The translations under genes and the position numbers were made by a program. Under the pieces are notes generated by a model, which searched no databases, was not told the DNA's origin, and saw nothing but the letters and a program-made list of their open reading frames with translations. Shown one piece after another: positions 24,720 to 34,264 of a stretch of 64,000 bases of DNA. The stretch spans positions 79,369 through 143,368 of the forward strand of contig PLZS01000130.1 of assembly GCA_003153555.1 (NCBI GenBank), read 5' to 3'. Each line of letters opens with the position of its first letter. The stretch's first letter is position 1. The DNA comes from Candidatus Melainabacteria bacterium (GTDB lineage Bacteria; Cyanobacteriota; Vampirovibrionia; Obscuribacterales; Obscuribacteraceae).

Positions 24720-26969
24720 GTGCATAACACCATAATTTTTCATCGTCAATTGCTTGTCTTGATGTCATGTGCGCTTCTCTGCAGCGGAGCTTGCACTGAA
24801 GTAAAGCCAATCCAAAAGCAAACGGTCAAAGCAGATATAAACGTCAAGGTTGACGATCCTGTCGTGCGCAAAATCACCGAAATAACAGATCGGCTCGATC
24901 TGGAAGCATCTGGCAAATTCAAAGGCGGCACGTTTTTGGTGCGAGATAAAACACTTAGATTCGAGCCAGACACTACATTTAAACTAATTTTGACTCTGCC
25001 TATCACCGATCCCTCAGTAATCAGCACCAAATACGCTACCGGAGAATTGATCACATCCAAACCAATTTCGGTAAATGGAATTCCGGCGCCAGAAAAATTG
25101 GTGCTCTCAAAAGGGAAGGTCACAGCTGATGTAGATCTGGTTCGTACGATTGGAATATTCCTCCTTAATGTGCTTGAGAATCAGGATGTGAATAGCGATG
25201 AGGGTGGCGATTGGAAAAAAGCCTTCGAACAATTGGTGATCACAAAATCAGCGCTGGAACTCCGTCCTGATTCAACAATGGAGCTGGGCAAACAGCACGT
25301 ACACATTGGCAAAAACTCGACGCTTACTTTCAAGAATTTGGCCGTCGACTCCAATTTCAACTATCAAGGTCAATGTGTGGTCGATATAAATTTTGCCAAT
25401 CAATGCACTTATCACGGCACCAAAGTCGACATCGATTTCAACGGTGGTTCGATGTTGGTTGTGCTGGATGCGAAACGATTGAACAGAGTTGTCACTTTGA
25501 GCTCACCCGGAAAACAAAAGCTAATCCGCCTCACGGACTGTATTTACAGATTTGGTAAAGAGAAAAAATCATCTGCTCACGCTGATGTGGTTTTGCTCGA
25601 CGAAAAGCAATTCAGCTGGCAAAAGACCGAGGGCACCGACAAGCCTGCCATTCATTTTGCGTCTGACATGACGCTTCAGAAGACAAAGTTGCACATTCTC
25701 AATACCAAACTTGATTTGTTGGCGGATTTTCCGAGTTCCGTGCCTGCAAATCTTGAAATCAACCGCAAAGAAGATGGACTGATGGAGACAAACTTTGGCA
25801 CGCCAAAACTGGTGCCGGCAGCGACTGCGGACATCACTCTGCACCGGGTCAACACAGAAATAAATGTGAAACTTGCCGACGCACTGGTGGGTCCGATCGC
25901 GATAACAAAATTTGGTGACCTTCAATTGTCACTGGCCAATGGTACTGCCAAGCTGCAAGAACTGAGTTGGGGCACAGGCGAACGTGGGTTCAAATTGGTG
26001 ACCAAGGGCGGCTCGACACTTTCTATTACAAAGGGCATGTCTATGGACTTGGTCAAGGACCAAGAAGGTGTATCCTGCACCTTACCTATGACTTTGAAAT
26101 TGGGAACAGCTACGCTGAACGGCGCGACCATGAAACTAAAATTGAGTAACCTAAAAGGCAACATGGTTCTAAATGTCGACAAAGGTGTAAATGTCGATGG
26201 CAAAATCGACTTCTCAATTGCTGAATCCAATTTATTTGGATCCAATAAAACTGATGTATTAGTCAATGGACTAAACGTAGAATCGGGCAACAATGGACAA
26301 TCAATAGTGCATTTGAAAAACTGCTGCGTTGTGGTGCCTACAATCGCTTTGAAGGAGCAGATAGACGATCATTTACCAGATGATAAAGTTTATCCGATCA
26401 ATAAAACAATGCTTGCTGAAAGGAAGTGGCGCTACCGGAACGCAGTTGTGGAAAGCATTACATTGCATGATCCGAGATTAGACAAGATCGCGATGACATC
26501 ACCCGGTCAAGCTTCATTCACTGCCAGCGGTGACGCTGACGCCAATGGAACGATAGAAAAAGGTGGGCTTCTGTCAATCATCAAGGGTCCTTCAAAGTGG
26601 GAGCAACGTCCATGGACAGCGTCTGCACGCCTGACTGGAACTGGAGTCGTGAAGTACAGAATCATGCCACATGACTCTTTAGCCGCTAGTGAGTTGGAAT
26701 ACGACGTGACAATGGACTTGCCGTTGCCTGACGATATCGATTTGGACTGGTCGAAAGTAAACGATGGCATGCTGGAAAATGCCGAGCGCAATGCGGTAGT
26801 TAAGAGCATCCAAAAACTGAAGCCGCTGCATCTTGAGTTTCTCAACAAAGACATCAAACTGTTTCCTAACGGAAGCAAAAATTTGCGTGCTTTAAAGCTG
26901 AAGAATTTGAAGACTAAGCCGGTGACAAATGGTCTTCAGCTAGACTTTACCGCAGACGCGACGTTCTAG
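24720..26969 (+). CDS. Large predicted lipoprotein of unknown function
   Basis: A 749-residue protein starting at GTG 24720. A signal peptide ends in a lipobox-like SGAC (LLCSGACTEV). The mature part is almost entirely alternating short beta-strands with Asn/Asp/Gly turns (for example TLTFKNLAVDSNFNYQGQ, GGSMLVVLDAKRLNRVV), reminiscent in texture of AsmA/TamB-like or beta-helical proteins, but I cannot place it in a family. No catalytic motif is visible. Position directly after an LCP gene suggests a role in envelope biogenesis or lipid/glycan handling. Encoded on the same strand with a 40-bp gap. Confidence 0.72.
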   Translation: MHNTIIFHRQLLVLMSCALLCSGACTEVKPIQKQTVKADINVKVDDPVVRKITEITDRLDLEASGKFKGGTFLVRDKTLRFEPDTTFKLILTLPITDPSVISTKYATGELITSKPISVNGIPAPEKLVLSKGKVTADVDLVRTIGIFLLNVLENQDVNSDEGGDWKKAFEQLVITKSALELRPDSTMELGKQHVHIGKNSTLTFKNLAVDSNFNYQGQCVVDINFANQCTYHGTKVDIDFNGGSMLVVLDAKRLNRVVTLSSPGKQKLIRLTDCIYRFGKEKKSSAHADVVLLDEKQFSWQKTEGTDKPAIHFASDMTLQKTKLHILNTKLDLLADFPSSVPANLEINRKEDGLMETNFGTPKLVPAATADITLHRVNTEINVKLADALVGPIAITKFGDLQLSLANGTAKLQELSWGTGERGFKLVTKGGSTLSITKGMSMDLVKDQEGVSCTLPMTLKLGTATLNGATMKLKLSNLKGNMVLNVDKGVNVDGKIDFSIAESNLFGSNKTDVLVNGLNVESGNNGQSIVHLKNCCVVVPTIALKEQIDDHLPDDKVYPINKTMLAERKWRYRNAVVESITLHDPRLDKIAMTSPGQASFTASGDADANGTIEKGGLLSIIKGPSKWEQRPWTASARLTGTGVVKYRIMPHDSLAASELEYDVTMDLPLPDDIDLDWSKVNDGMLENAERNAVVKSIQKLKPLHLEFLNKDIKLFPNGSKNLRALKLKNLKTKPVTNGLQLDFTADATF

Positions 26970-27009
26970 TTCGCAAGGAAGAAAGGATCACTGCTGCACT
27001 TACCGAGGA

Positions 27010-27216
27010 CTAGTGAACGTGTCCATGCAGTTCTTGTTCTGACTGATGCCAGTCTTCACGATCGTGTCCATGAGTGCAGCCATGTTCTTGCCAGATCTCA
27101 TAGGCGCGCAGAGCAATTTCTGACTCCGGTACATGGTGCGTATGGTGACCTCTCTGCTTCTGTTTGTTATCGTCATAAGTGCTGTGCTTCTCTTCCACTG
27201 CCGAATGATTTGTCAT
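27010..27216 (-). CDS. DUF2934-family small protein
   Basis: A 68-residue His-rich protein. The C-terminal part VPESEIALRAYEIWQEHG followed by EDWHQSEQEL is the DUF2934 pattern (R/L-AYEIWxxxGxxxGxxxxxWxxAExEL). The ATG at 27216 has a strong GGAGGAAAGG upstream; the longer frame to 27324 has no ribosome site. Members are small proteins, often near stress genes, with no assigned biochemical role. It is on the same strand as, and 180 bp downstream of, the DUF2383 gene. Confidence 0.8.
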   Translation of the reverse strand: MTNHSAVEEKHSTYDDNKQKQRGHHTHHVPESEIALRAYEIWQEHGCTHGHDREDWHQSEQELHGHVH

Positions 27217-27396
27217 AAAACCTTTCCTCCGAATGATCGGCGAGGAGTTCGTCCCCAACCTATTCTGTACTGTGATGTAACGGATAGCCGCCAACTCCAC
27301 GGGCTCTCTATGAGGTCTGCGCAATCACAAAACTCATTGCAATCATTAGCTCTGGCGAATTCTAATGTTTGTTCGATTGCTCATAAATTCAATTCG

Positions 27397-27834
27397 TCAC
27401 TTCGGGGTTGGCAAGAACGATTTAAGAAGTGAACTCATCGTCAGATGCGTTTCATGCTGCGCTTGCAACAAATCGTTGGTCAAAACCTCCAGTACAGGAG
27501 AGACGACAATTTTTTGCTGGGCTTCATATTGAACCAGGCGCTCTGCTTCAGACTGTTCCAATAATCCTATAGCGTCAGCTTCGGAAGCTCCAGCTTTTTG
27601 GCAAAATGCGGCAAATGGTCCCCAGGCACCAGCAGTGGTATCAGGTTTACCGCCAAGGTCCAGAACGCAAGCTGTAAGTTTGTCGACTCTCTTGGAGTGA
27701 GAGTTTAGACACTTGGCCAGCGCTTGCCTGATATCTTCTGACTTCACAGTTTTGAGGGCCAATAAATAGGTTTCGACTGCCGAAAATTCCCCAGCGAGAA
27801 ACACGTTGTATTCTTCAATAAACTCTTTACTCAT
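27397..27834 (-). CDS. DUF2383 ferritin-like four-helix protein
   Basis: A 145-residue all-helical protein. The start of helix 1 (LAGEFSAVETYLLALKTV), helix 2 (LNSHSKRVDKLTACVLDLGG), the GAWGPFAAFCQKAG loop and the acidic/His helix 4 (QAQHETHLTMSSL) correspond to the DUF2383 ferritin-like fold. Glu and His residues on facing helices could form a di-metal site. Related genes in other bacteria are linked with general stress and iron or oxidative protection; that role is inferred here. AAGGA stands 7 nt before the ATG. Neighbouring DUF2934 and receiver-like genes on the same strand make a small stress-type cluster. Confidence 0.8.
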   Translation of the reverse strand: MSKEFIEEYNVFLAGEFSAVETYLLALKTVKSEDIRQALAKCLNSHSKRVDKLTACVLDLGGKPDTTAGAWGPFAAFCQKAGASEADAIGLLEQSEAERLVQYEAQQKIVVSPVLEVLTNDLLQAQHETHLTMSSLLKSFLPTPK

Positions 27835-27989
27835 TAGCTTTTCCTTTATATGGTTATTGAATTGCCCGCAGGACCGGTGCTGCTCGCGGTAGAAACCATC
27901 CCAGCGCTCTCTCCCTGGAGACCTGCGTCATGTTGTCTACTTTGTCATCTCTTTCGGTTATCCGAATCGCAACCAAGGAGTATTTGCGA

Positions 27990-28478
27990 TCAACCACAAG
28001 GACTATTGGTGACTTCGTGCTTCGATTCGACTGGAATGGAAATCATATCCTCCATTGCGTGTCTTAAGCCATTGAAGTCACATCGCAACCCAGCGAAGGG
28101 ACAATTTTCGCAAATGTTTGCATCCTCCTTGGCTCCGCAGAACGAATCCATAGTCACGTACTTAGCAGCCCCGAAAACTGGGCAGGTATCTTCCAAATGG
28201 GCATCTAGTATTGCCGACCAGCGTGTGCGTTCACCAGAAAAACAGAGCACTGGAATGCTCCCCACCAATTCATCCCCTTTTACCTCTTGAATGAAAGTAA
28301 AGACGTTGGTTTGCTCCATGTGAACACTTATGATGATGAGGTCGATCCGCTGCTCACGCAGGATTTTCATAGCAGCTGTGGCGTTGTTGGCGAAGTGAAG
28401 GTCATGGTAGGCATGAAGACTGTTCCACAGAGGTCTAACGTGTCCATGAATCTCACTTAGGATTAGTATCTTCGCCAT
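27990..28478 (-). CDS. Receiver-like protein lacking the phospho-Asp, with Cys cluster
   Basis: About 162 residues. The first 115 look like a response-regulator receiver fold: AKILILSEIHG (beta1), DLIIISVHMEQTNVFTFIQEVK (beta3/alpha3) and SIPVLCFSGE (beta4 with Ser/Thr switch position). The phospho-acceptor Asp is replaced (DLIIIS where DLIILD is usual), and the acidic pair after beta1 is missing, so phosphorylation is not expected. The C-terminus has a Cys-x8-Cys-x2-Cys-x6-Cys set (CGAKEDANICENCPFAGLRC), a possible zinc or Fe-S site. The start is the ATG at 28478; a TTG four codons earlier lacks support. Signal unknown. Confidence 0.74.
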   Translation of the reverse strand: MAKILILSEIHGHVRPLWNSLHAYHDLHFANNATAAMKILREQRIDLIIISVHMEQTNVFTFIQEVKGDELVGSIPVLCFSGERTRWSAILDAHLEDTCPVFGAAKYVTMDSFCGAKEDANICENCPFAGLRCDFNGLRHAMEDMISIPVESKHEVTNSPCG

Positions 28479-28753
28479 AATAATCACCAAGTCTGCGACA
28501 GGCTCAAAACTTGAGAGAAAGCCAAAGTGTCCTGTTTTGTTTTTGAATATCTGAATATCTGATTCCGCTACTCAATTCAAGCACCCGACTGTAGATTACA
28601 AATCGGCCTTTGGAATGACTTCATTAGCACAGGATCTAAGAACCGTAAATTCGAATCTGCACTGGACTCTTAAGTCCGATAGCTATGCAGGTTACATTCT
28701 GGTAACACTGCTCTGATATGTATGTTTCAGTCTCAGTGTTTCGAGGTCTTACT

Positions 28754-29179
28754 ATGTATTTTTCTAGATTTGTTGAACTCCGGATACCGCCAGCGAACCC
28801 ATTTAAACTAACCGTTTGGCTCAGCGTACTCAGTTTGGTTGTGGCCTGCGTTTATTCTGTCTGCCAGATGCCTGCAGAAGCAAAGTCAGCACCAAGAACC
28901 GCTTCTCGCACAAGTGCCTCAGACGGTGTGACGGTCAGAAAGAACGCTGACGGAACAGTGGAAGCCTTTGATACAGGCTCTGCGCCTGAACCTCTTACTC
29001 AGAACGCCGACCAGACCGTCAGACGGCCCATCGTGTCACGGGCGTATTCACGCGTCATTGGCGGTGTGCATGTAAAAAGGAATTCGGACGGAACGGTTGA
29101 AACCTACGAAGCTCCCAGCCGGCCAGTCAGTCTTTATCCCTCGGTTAAGACAAGCAAGTCTCATCGACATTCCAAATAG
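28754..29179 (+). CDS. Small exported protein with duplicated GVxVxxNxDGTVE motif
   Basis: About 141 residues: a signal or anchor helix (LTVWLSVLSLVVACVYSVC) followed by a mature part with two copies of one motif, DGVTVRKNADGTVEAFD and GGVHVKRNSDGTVETYE, separated by about 35 residues and each followed by a Pro-rich stretch. The motif resembles a short beta-hairpin. The ATG at 28754 has GAGG at a 7-nt spacing; the upstream ATG at 28718 has none. I recognise no family. It precedes an S9 peptidase gene by 107 bp on the same strand, so a functional link is possible but not shown. Confidence 0.66.
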   Translation: MYFSRFVELRIPPANPFKLTVWLSVLSLVVACVYSVCQMPAEAKSAPRTASRTSASDGVTVRKNADGTVEAFDTGSAPEPLTQNADQTVRRPIVSRAYSRVIGGVHVKRNSDGTVETYEAPSRPVSLYPSVKTSKSHRHSK

Positions 29180-29286
29180 AAAAATGCGACCTACAAAGTG
29201 CCTCGCTTGGACATTAGGAGTCCGCGCGTTTTAACTGGCTCAGATTCTGGACTGCGCTCGAACAGCCCAGAAACCAGGGAGTACCA

Positions 29287-31230
29287 ATGGAAAGACTGCG
29301 TGGAACTTCAACCACAGGAATTTGGATGTCAACCCTGTGTACGGTTCTCGCTTGTTCAACAAACGGCGCCCTCTCGTCAAACAGTGTTGCGTCTGATTCT
29401 CGACACGAACAGATCGAGCAGAGCGTTAAAAACCTAAGTAGCATATGCACCGCTCTAAATCCATCTTTTTCACCTGATGGAAAAGAAGTCGCTTTCAGAT
29501 CAAATCTAAATGGCACTTATCAGGTCTGGATTGTACCAACTGATGGCGGTTATCCACGGTTGGTGACAAATGTCGACCGTTCGGTTCACGGTGTGGAATG
29601 GTCACCTGTGAACAATGACTTGTTAGCATTCGGTATTGGACAAGGCGAACTAGAGTCACAAATCTATGTTATTCACAGCGATGGCACTGGGCAGAAGCTT
29701 CTCACTCCCGCACTTGGGTCACGCAACTACGAGCCCGCTTGGACTGCGGACGGACGTTATATTTTCGGTTCTTCCAACGCTCGAAAGAAAACCGTTGATG
29801 AACCTTGCTTGATCAATGCACAAACTGGCGAATATAAATGGCTATTGGCTGGTGAAAAGTCGGGACGTTTGTTAAATTGCAGTAGCAACCACAAATATGG
29901 ACTCATTGATTACTTTTCAAGCTTTAATGATGGCGAGTGCTATTTAATCGACATTGATAAAGAGAGCGAGTCGCTCGTGATGCCTAATGCTCAACCCGCA
30001 AGAGTGTGGGGCACTTTTGCACCCGATAGCCAAACCATCTATTTGATCACTAATGCAACAGGTGAACGACAATATTTGGCGCGAACAAAGATCAGTGCCG
30101 ACGGAAAAACGGGACCATTGGAAGTAGTCGCTCAAAAGCCAGATGCGAACTTGTCTTTCCGTTACGACAAGCACAAGTTGCTAAATCCATCAGGCACCCA
30201 GGCCGCGCTTATTTGGAGTAAAGGTGATTATACTAATAAACTGGAACTCCTAGACCTAACTAGCAATAAGGCACCTCAGGCAGTGCCTCTTCCCAATGGA
30301 TATAATCAGATCAGCAACATTGCCTTTTCGCCCGATGGAAAGTTGCTGGCGTTAGCACTAGGAAAAGACTTAACGGCCGATGAATTAGCCGACGACATCT
30401 GGTTATTAGATCTTGAGACGACCCGGTTTAGACAACTAACTTATTCTCCTCATCCGGGCGTTAATTTTGAGAAATTAGTTCATCCAGACTATGTACAATT
30501 CAACTCTTACGACGGTTTGCAGCTGACTGGCTGCGTCTATAAGCCTACGGGACAGTTGGCCCCTTCAGCTTACGTAATTGATTTTCATGGTGGACCAGAC
30601 GGTGTTGCCACACCAACGTTTGAATACCAACCGTTTTTAGAGCAAGGCATCGGAGTGTTTGCTCCCAATGTTAGAGGATCAGGTGGGCGAGGCAAATCGT
30701 TTGCAGCTTTGGACGATGGTTCCTTAAGAGTAAACGCAGTCAAAGACATAAAATCATGTGTTGATTATTTGATCTCGAACAAATTAGCGGATCCCAAAAG
30801 AATTGGCGTCATGGGGCATAGCGCCGGAGGCTACCTAGCGATGTCAGCATTAACTGATTACCCTGAAATGTTTGCTGCAGGCATCGAAGATAACGGACCA
30901 ATTAACCTGCTTAGTTTTGTACGCATATTCAAAAGCAAGGGTTTCGATTGCAGTGAATTTTCAGGTCCGGTGGTTGACGAGCAAATGCTTAAAGATCTTT
31001 CTCCAGCTTTTAAGCTCGATAAGATCAAAGCGCCATTCTTGATTGTGCAAGGTGCAACTGATACGTGCACCCCTGCCGCCGACGATGTGGCAAAAAATCT
31101 CAAGCAAATTCGATCGGACTTTGAGTACATCGTTTTCGCTGACGAAGGTCATAACATGGATAAGACGAAAGACAAAATTGCATTCACTGTTGCGAAAGTC
31201 GAATTTTTCGTCAAACACCTAAAACCATAA
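29287..31230 (+). CDS. S9-family prolyl oligopeptidase/acylaminoacyl peptidase, exported
   Basis: A 647-residue serine peptidase with an N-terminal signal sequence, possibly a lipobox (TVLAC). A beta-propeller with WD/DPP-like repeats follows (PSFSPDGKEVAFRSN, WSPVNNDLLAFG, FSPDGKLLALALG), then an alpha/beta hydrolase domain. Catalytic residues: Ser in MGHSAGGYLAM (about 512), Asp in QGATDTCTP (about 592) and His in DEGHNMD (about 622). VIDFHGGPDG is the oxyanion region. GGGAG precedes the ATG. Such enzymes trim peptides outside the cytoplasm. A strong bidirectional terminator follows. Confidence 0.9.
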   Translation: MERLRGTSTTGIWMSTLCTVLACSTNGALSSNSVASDSRHEQIEQSVKNLSSICTALNPSFSPDGKEVAFRSNLNGTYQVWIVPTDGGYPRLVTNVDRSVHGVEWSPVNNDLLAFGIGQGELESQIYVIHSDGTGQKLLTPALGSRNYEPAWTADGRYIFGSSNARKKTVDEPCLINAQTGEYKWLLAGEKSGRLLNCSSNHKYGLIDYFSSFNDGECYLIDIDKESESLVMPNAQPARVWGTFAPDSQTIYLITNATGERQYLARTKISADGKTGPLEVVAQKPDANLSFRYDKHKLLNPSGTQAALIWSKGDYTNKLELLDLTSNKAPQAVPLPNGYNQISNIAFSPDGKLLALALGKDLTADELADDIWLLDLETTRFRQLTYSPHPGVNFEKLVHPDYVQFNSYDGLQLTGCVYKPTGQLAPSAYVIDFHGGPDGVATPTFEYQPFLEQGIGVFAPNVRGSGGRGKSFAALDDGSLRVNAVKDIKSCVDYLISNKLADPKRIGVMGHSAGGYLAMSALTDYPEMFAAGIEDNGPINLLSFVRIFKSKGFDCSEFSGPVVDEQMLKDLSPAFKLDKIKAPFLIVQGATDTCTPAADDVAKNLKQIRSDFEYIVFADEGHNMDKTKDKIAFTVAKVEFFVKHLKP

Positions 31231-31265
31231 ATGCACTGCATCCCATTCTCCCGATTGCCTAAAAA

Positions 31266-31296
31266 AAAGTCGTCGGATGATTAGTCCGACGACTTT
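31266..31296. terminator. Bidirectional intrinsic terminator
   Basis: AAAGTCGTCGGA and TCCGACGACTTT form a perfect 12-bp stem with a seven-base loop. An A-run lies on the left and a short T-rich stretch on the right, so it can end both the S9 peptidase (plus) and korB (minus) transcripts. Confidence 0.87.
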
Positions 31297-31350
31297 ATTA
31301 CTTAGTTCGATTCGTAGCTCGATCTGCTACTGAACTGGTTATCCGAGTTC

Positions 31351-32229
31351 CTAGATCATTTCTTCGATTAGTTCAGCGAAGATTTTCTTGTCGAGTCCAA
31401 GTGGTTGCTTGACCAGTGCGCCAGCTTTGAAGGCCGGCTCACTATCTTCGTAAGTTGGCTGCTCATGTTGGAACAATATGCCCAGCGGAATTTTGTCGCC
31501 CCACTCAAAAGATCGCTCGAGCGCTTTGTGGAAATTGCTCGGATCCCAACCTTCGTCTTCCAGCTTGTATACACGTTCTTTGAAGAACGGATAAGTGTTG
31601 ACCTTGTTATAGGTAACACAAGGGCTGAACACATCGATCAACGAGAAACCGCGGTGAGCGATTCCAGCTTGAATCAAATCAGCCAACTGCTTTGCTTCAC
31701 CTGAGAATCCGCGAGCTACGAAAGTGGCTCCCGCTGTGATTGCCAGAGCAAGTGGATTTAGAGGTGATTCAAAGTTGCCGTTTGGTGTCGACTTGGTCTT
31801 CATACCGAGACTTGTCGTTGGTGATGTTTGACCTGTGGTCAGACCGTAGATTTGGTTATCCATCACTACGTAAGTCACGTCGAGGTTTCTGCGCATCGCG
31901 TGGATCAAGTGACCGACGCCGATACCATAACCGTCGCCGTCACCACCTGTGATGACAACTTTCAAATCAGTGTTGGCGAGGTGAGCACCGGTTGCTACCG
32001 GCACCGATCGTCCGTGCAAGCTGTGCACGCCGTAAGCATGAATGAAACCAGGAAGGTTTGACGAGCAACCAATACCGGAAACTATCAACAAGTTTTCGGG
32101 AAGAATGCCCAGTCGACCAGCTGCTGTTTGCACTGAACGCAAGACACCGAAGTCGCCACAACCTGGACACCAGTCGGGATCGACTGGTCCTTTGTATGTA
32201 TCTAATGGAAGTTCAATAACTGTTGCCAT
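31351..32229 (-). CDS. korB: 2-oxoacid:ferredoxin oxidoreductase, beta subunit
   Basis: A 292-residue thiamine-pyrophosphate subunit. The N-terminal DPDWCPGCGDFGVLRS motif, the GIGCSSN segment and the TPP/Mg motif GGDGDGYGIGVGHL ending in MDNQIYGLTTGQ are all present. With KorA it oxidises 2-oxoglutarate (or another 2-oxoacid) with CoA to the acyl-CoA, reducing ferredoxin. Length and lack of an extra ferredoxin domain fit the two-subunit KorAB type. AGAGGATAAG precedes the ATG. korA lies immediately upstream, 37 bp away, on the same strand. Confidence 0.92.
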   Translation of the reverse strand: MATVIELPLDTYKGPVDPDWCPGCGDFGVLRSVQTAAGRLGILPENLLIVSGIGCSSNLPGFIHAYGVHSLHGRSVPVATGAHLANTDLKVVITGGDGDGYGIGVGHLIHAMRRNLDVTYVVMDNQIYGLTTGQTSPTTSLGMKTKSTPNGNFESPLNPLALAITAGATFVARGFSGEAKQLADLIQAGIAHRGFSLIDVFSPCVTYNKVNTYPFFKERVYKLEDEGWDPSNFHKALERSFEWGDKIPLGILFQHEQPTYEDSEPAFKAGALVKQPLGLDKKIFAELIEEMI

Positions 32230-32266
32230 CTCTTATCCTCTTTAAAAAGCGCTGGTGAAGCAACGA

Positions 32267-34264
32267 CTAGACGGAATGTTTTTCGAAGGAGTACGTAGAA
32301 CCGGTCATCGTACCGATTCTTATCGTTGCGCCCTTGTTTCCAGTAGCGCGCTCGGCAAGCTCAACATTCCAAACTGATTCACCGTGGCCATTAGCTGACT
32401 CACGAGTGACTTTGACTGGACGAAGCTTTTCAGCGTAGTGAGTGCGCAAGTAGTGGTAGGCGATTTCTTTCGCTTCCAACTCGCTCAACTCGAGATTGAC
32501 TTGTTTCTTAGCGAGCAAGTCCTTAACTGCATCGACGATCATTTGTGGCTCGAACGGTTCACCGTCGTATTTGTTGACGTGGTGATCCATGCTGATTCCG
32601 GTCTCACCCTTGATGTACTTAGCCATCATGCTAGTGAAGTTGACCTCTACAGAGACCTTCTTCTTAGCCTTGCTGAGAATTTCAGTGACTTCTTTAGTGT
32701 GGAACGGAACAATGTACTTAACGCACAAGTAATTGGTCTTCGTTCCTTGAGCGGTTAGAAGTTCAGCTGCTTCTCTTACGACACCATATGTGGAACCCCA
32801 GCAAACCAGGGTAACATCAGCGTCTTTAGCGCCGCCGACTTCTGGTGCAGGAATCTCTTTAAGCAGATTCTCCATCTTGCGCATACGCTTTTGCATAATC
32901 ATGCGGCGAATCGGCGGTGATGTGAACATGTCTGAAATCAGGATGCTTTCTTCATCGTGGTCATCGGAGGCATTGACGAACACGGTGTTCGCGGTGCCAG
33001 GCAATGCACGTGGAGAAATTCCTGATTCAGTGAACTTGAACCGTTTGAACTTGCCTTTCTCTTCGGTGTTCCATTCCTTGACGATTTCGCCACGGTCAAT
33101 CTTTCCATCCGAAGTGAAGAGTTCTGAGTCGACAGTTTCCGGATGTTCAGACAAGAGCAAGTCAGACATGATTACGACTGGCAATTGATATTTGTCAGCG
33201 TAATTAAACACGTCGATTGTCGTCTGATAGGCATCCGCAATGTCATGTGGAGCAACGATAATGCGTGGGAATTCGCCTTGCGATGCACCGTAGACTTGAT
33301 ACAAGTCGGCTTGTTCAGTCTTTGTTGGCAAACCGGTTGACGGTCCACCACGTTGCACTTCAACGCAAACGACCGGCACTTCCATAATGCCGGCCATTCC
33401 TAATGCTTCAGTCATGAGAGCAAAACCACCACCAGCGGTAGCGCACATAGAACGTGCACCAGCGATGCCGGCGCCAATTGCCATGTTGATTACCGCGATT
33501 TCGTCTTCACCTTGTTTGATGCAGACGCCTGTTTGCTTCGCATGATTGACCATCCAGTGAAGAATGGTTGACGCTGGTGTCATTGGATAAGCAGAATAGA
33601 ATTTGCATCCTGCCACCACAGCAGCAAGAGCGATAGCCTCGTTGCCGGTCACGAATGGTCTGCGCTTCTTCGAGAACGTCCAATCAGAAGTAAATGGCTT
33701 AGCCATCTTCTTGGCGTATTCGAATCCGCATTTCAGCAAGCCGACGTTGAGGTCGATTACTTTCTGACCCTTGTGTGCAAACGTGTCGCTCAAAACGCCA
33801 ACCGCTTCGTCTAAACCAAGATTGGCTAGGCAAAGAGCAGCGCCTACGGCAACAGTGTTTTGCATGATCGGTTGCAATGCTCCGTGCTCTTTGACGACAT
33901 CGGCTGTGATTTCGTTCATCGGTAAACCGAGAACTTGCACGCCTTTGCGCACGAGCGATGGATCGCATTTAAATTTGTCTGAGTTGAAGATGATGACGCC
34001 ACCTTCTTCGACTTCAGGAGCGTGACGCTCGATTGAATCTTGATTAAGTGCGATTACTGCATTCAGTCGATCGCCGTGTGAATAAACTTTGTCTGAACCG
34101 ATGCGAACTCGCAGCCAGATGTGTCCGCCGCGAATGATCGATTGATAACTGTTGTATGCATACACATGAAGACCAAGTCTGCCGCATGTTTTTGCAAAGG
34201 TGTCGCCGGACTTATCCAGACCGTCGCCGGCTGCTCCTGCGATTCCGATTGTGACTTCCTGCAT
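32267..34264 (-). CDS. korA: 2-oxoacid:ferredoxin oxidoreductase, fused gamma-alpha subunit
   Basis: A 665-residue fusion. Residues about 1-190 are the gamma domain (IGIAGAAGDGLDKSGD, SYQSIIRGGHIWLRVRI). The rest is the alpha chain with FYSAYPMTPAST, the QGEDEIAVINMAIGAGIAGARS stretch, TATSGGG-like ATAGGGFALM and the C-terminal transketolase-like domain (DVTLVCWGSTYGVVREA). This gamma-alpha order is typical of KorA/OorA. GAGGAG precedes the ATG by 6 nt. With KorB it gives reduced ferredoxin, which could supply complex I-like or biosynthetic reactions. Substrate specificity (2-oxoglutarate versus others) is inferred from the domain layout only. Confidence 0.92.
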   Translation of the reverse strand: MQEVTIGIAGAAGDGLDKSGDTFAKTCGRLGLHVYAYNSYQSIIRGGHIWLRVRIGSDKVYSHGDRLNAVIALNQDSIERHAPEVEEGGVIIFNSDKFKCDPSLVRKGVQVLGLPMNEITADVVKEHGALQPIMQNTVAVGAALCLANLGLDEAVGVLSDTFAHKGQKVIDLNVGLLKCGFEYAKKMAKPFTSDWTFSKKRRPFVTGNEAIALAAVVAGCKFYSAYPMTPASTILHWMVNHAKQTGVCIKQGEDEIAVINMAIGAGIAGARSMCATAGGGFALMTEALGMAGIMEVPVVCVEVQRGGPSTGLPTKTEQADLYQVYGASQGEFPRIIVAPHDIADAYQTTIDVFNYADKYQLPVVIMSDLLLSEHPETVDSELFTSDGKIDRGEIVKEWNTEEKGKFKRFKFTESGISPRALPGTANTVFVNASDDHDEESILISDMFTSPPIRRMIMQKRMRKMENLLKEIPAPEVGGAKDADVTLVCWGSTYGVVREAAELLTAQGTKTNYLCVKYIVPFHTKEVTEILSKAKKKVSVEVNFTSMMAKYIKGETGISMDHHVNKYDGEPFEPQMIVDAVKDLLAKKQVNLELSELEAKEIAYHYLRTHYAEKLRPVKVTRESANGHGESVWNVELAERATGNKGATIRIGTMTGSTYSFEKHSV

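Noticed and set aside
27850..28290. 146-residue plus-strand frame
   Set aside because: Antisense to the receiver-like gene and lacking a ribosome site; composition is Ser/Pro-rich.
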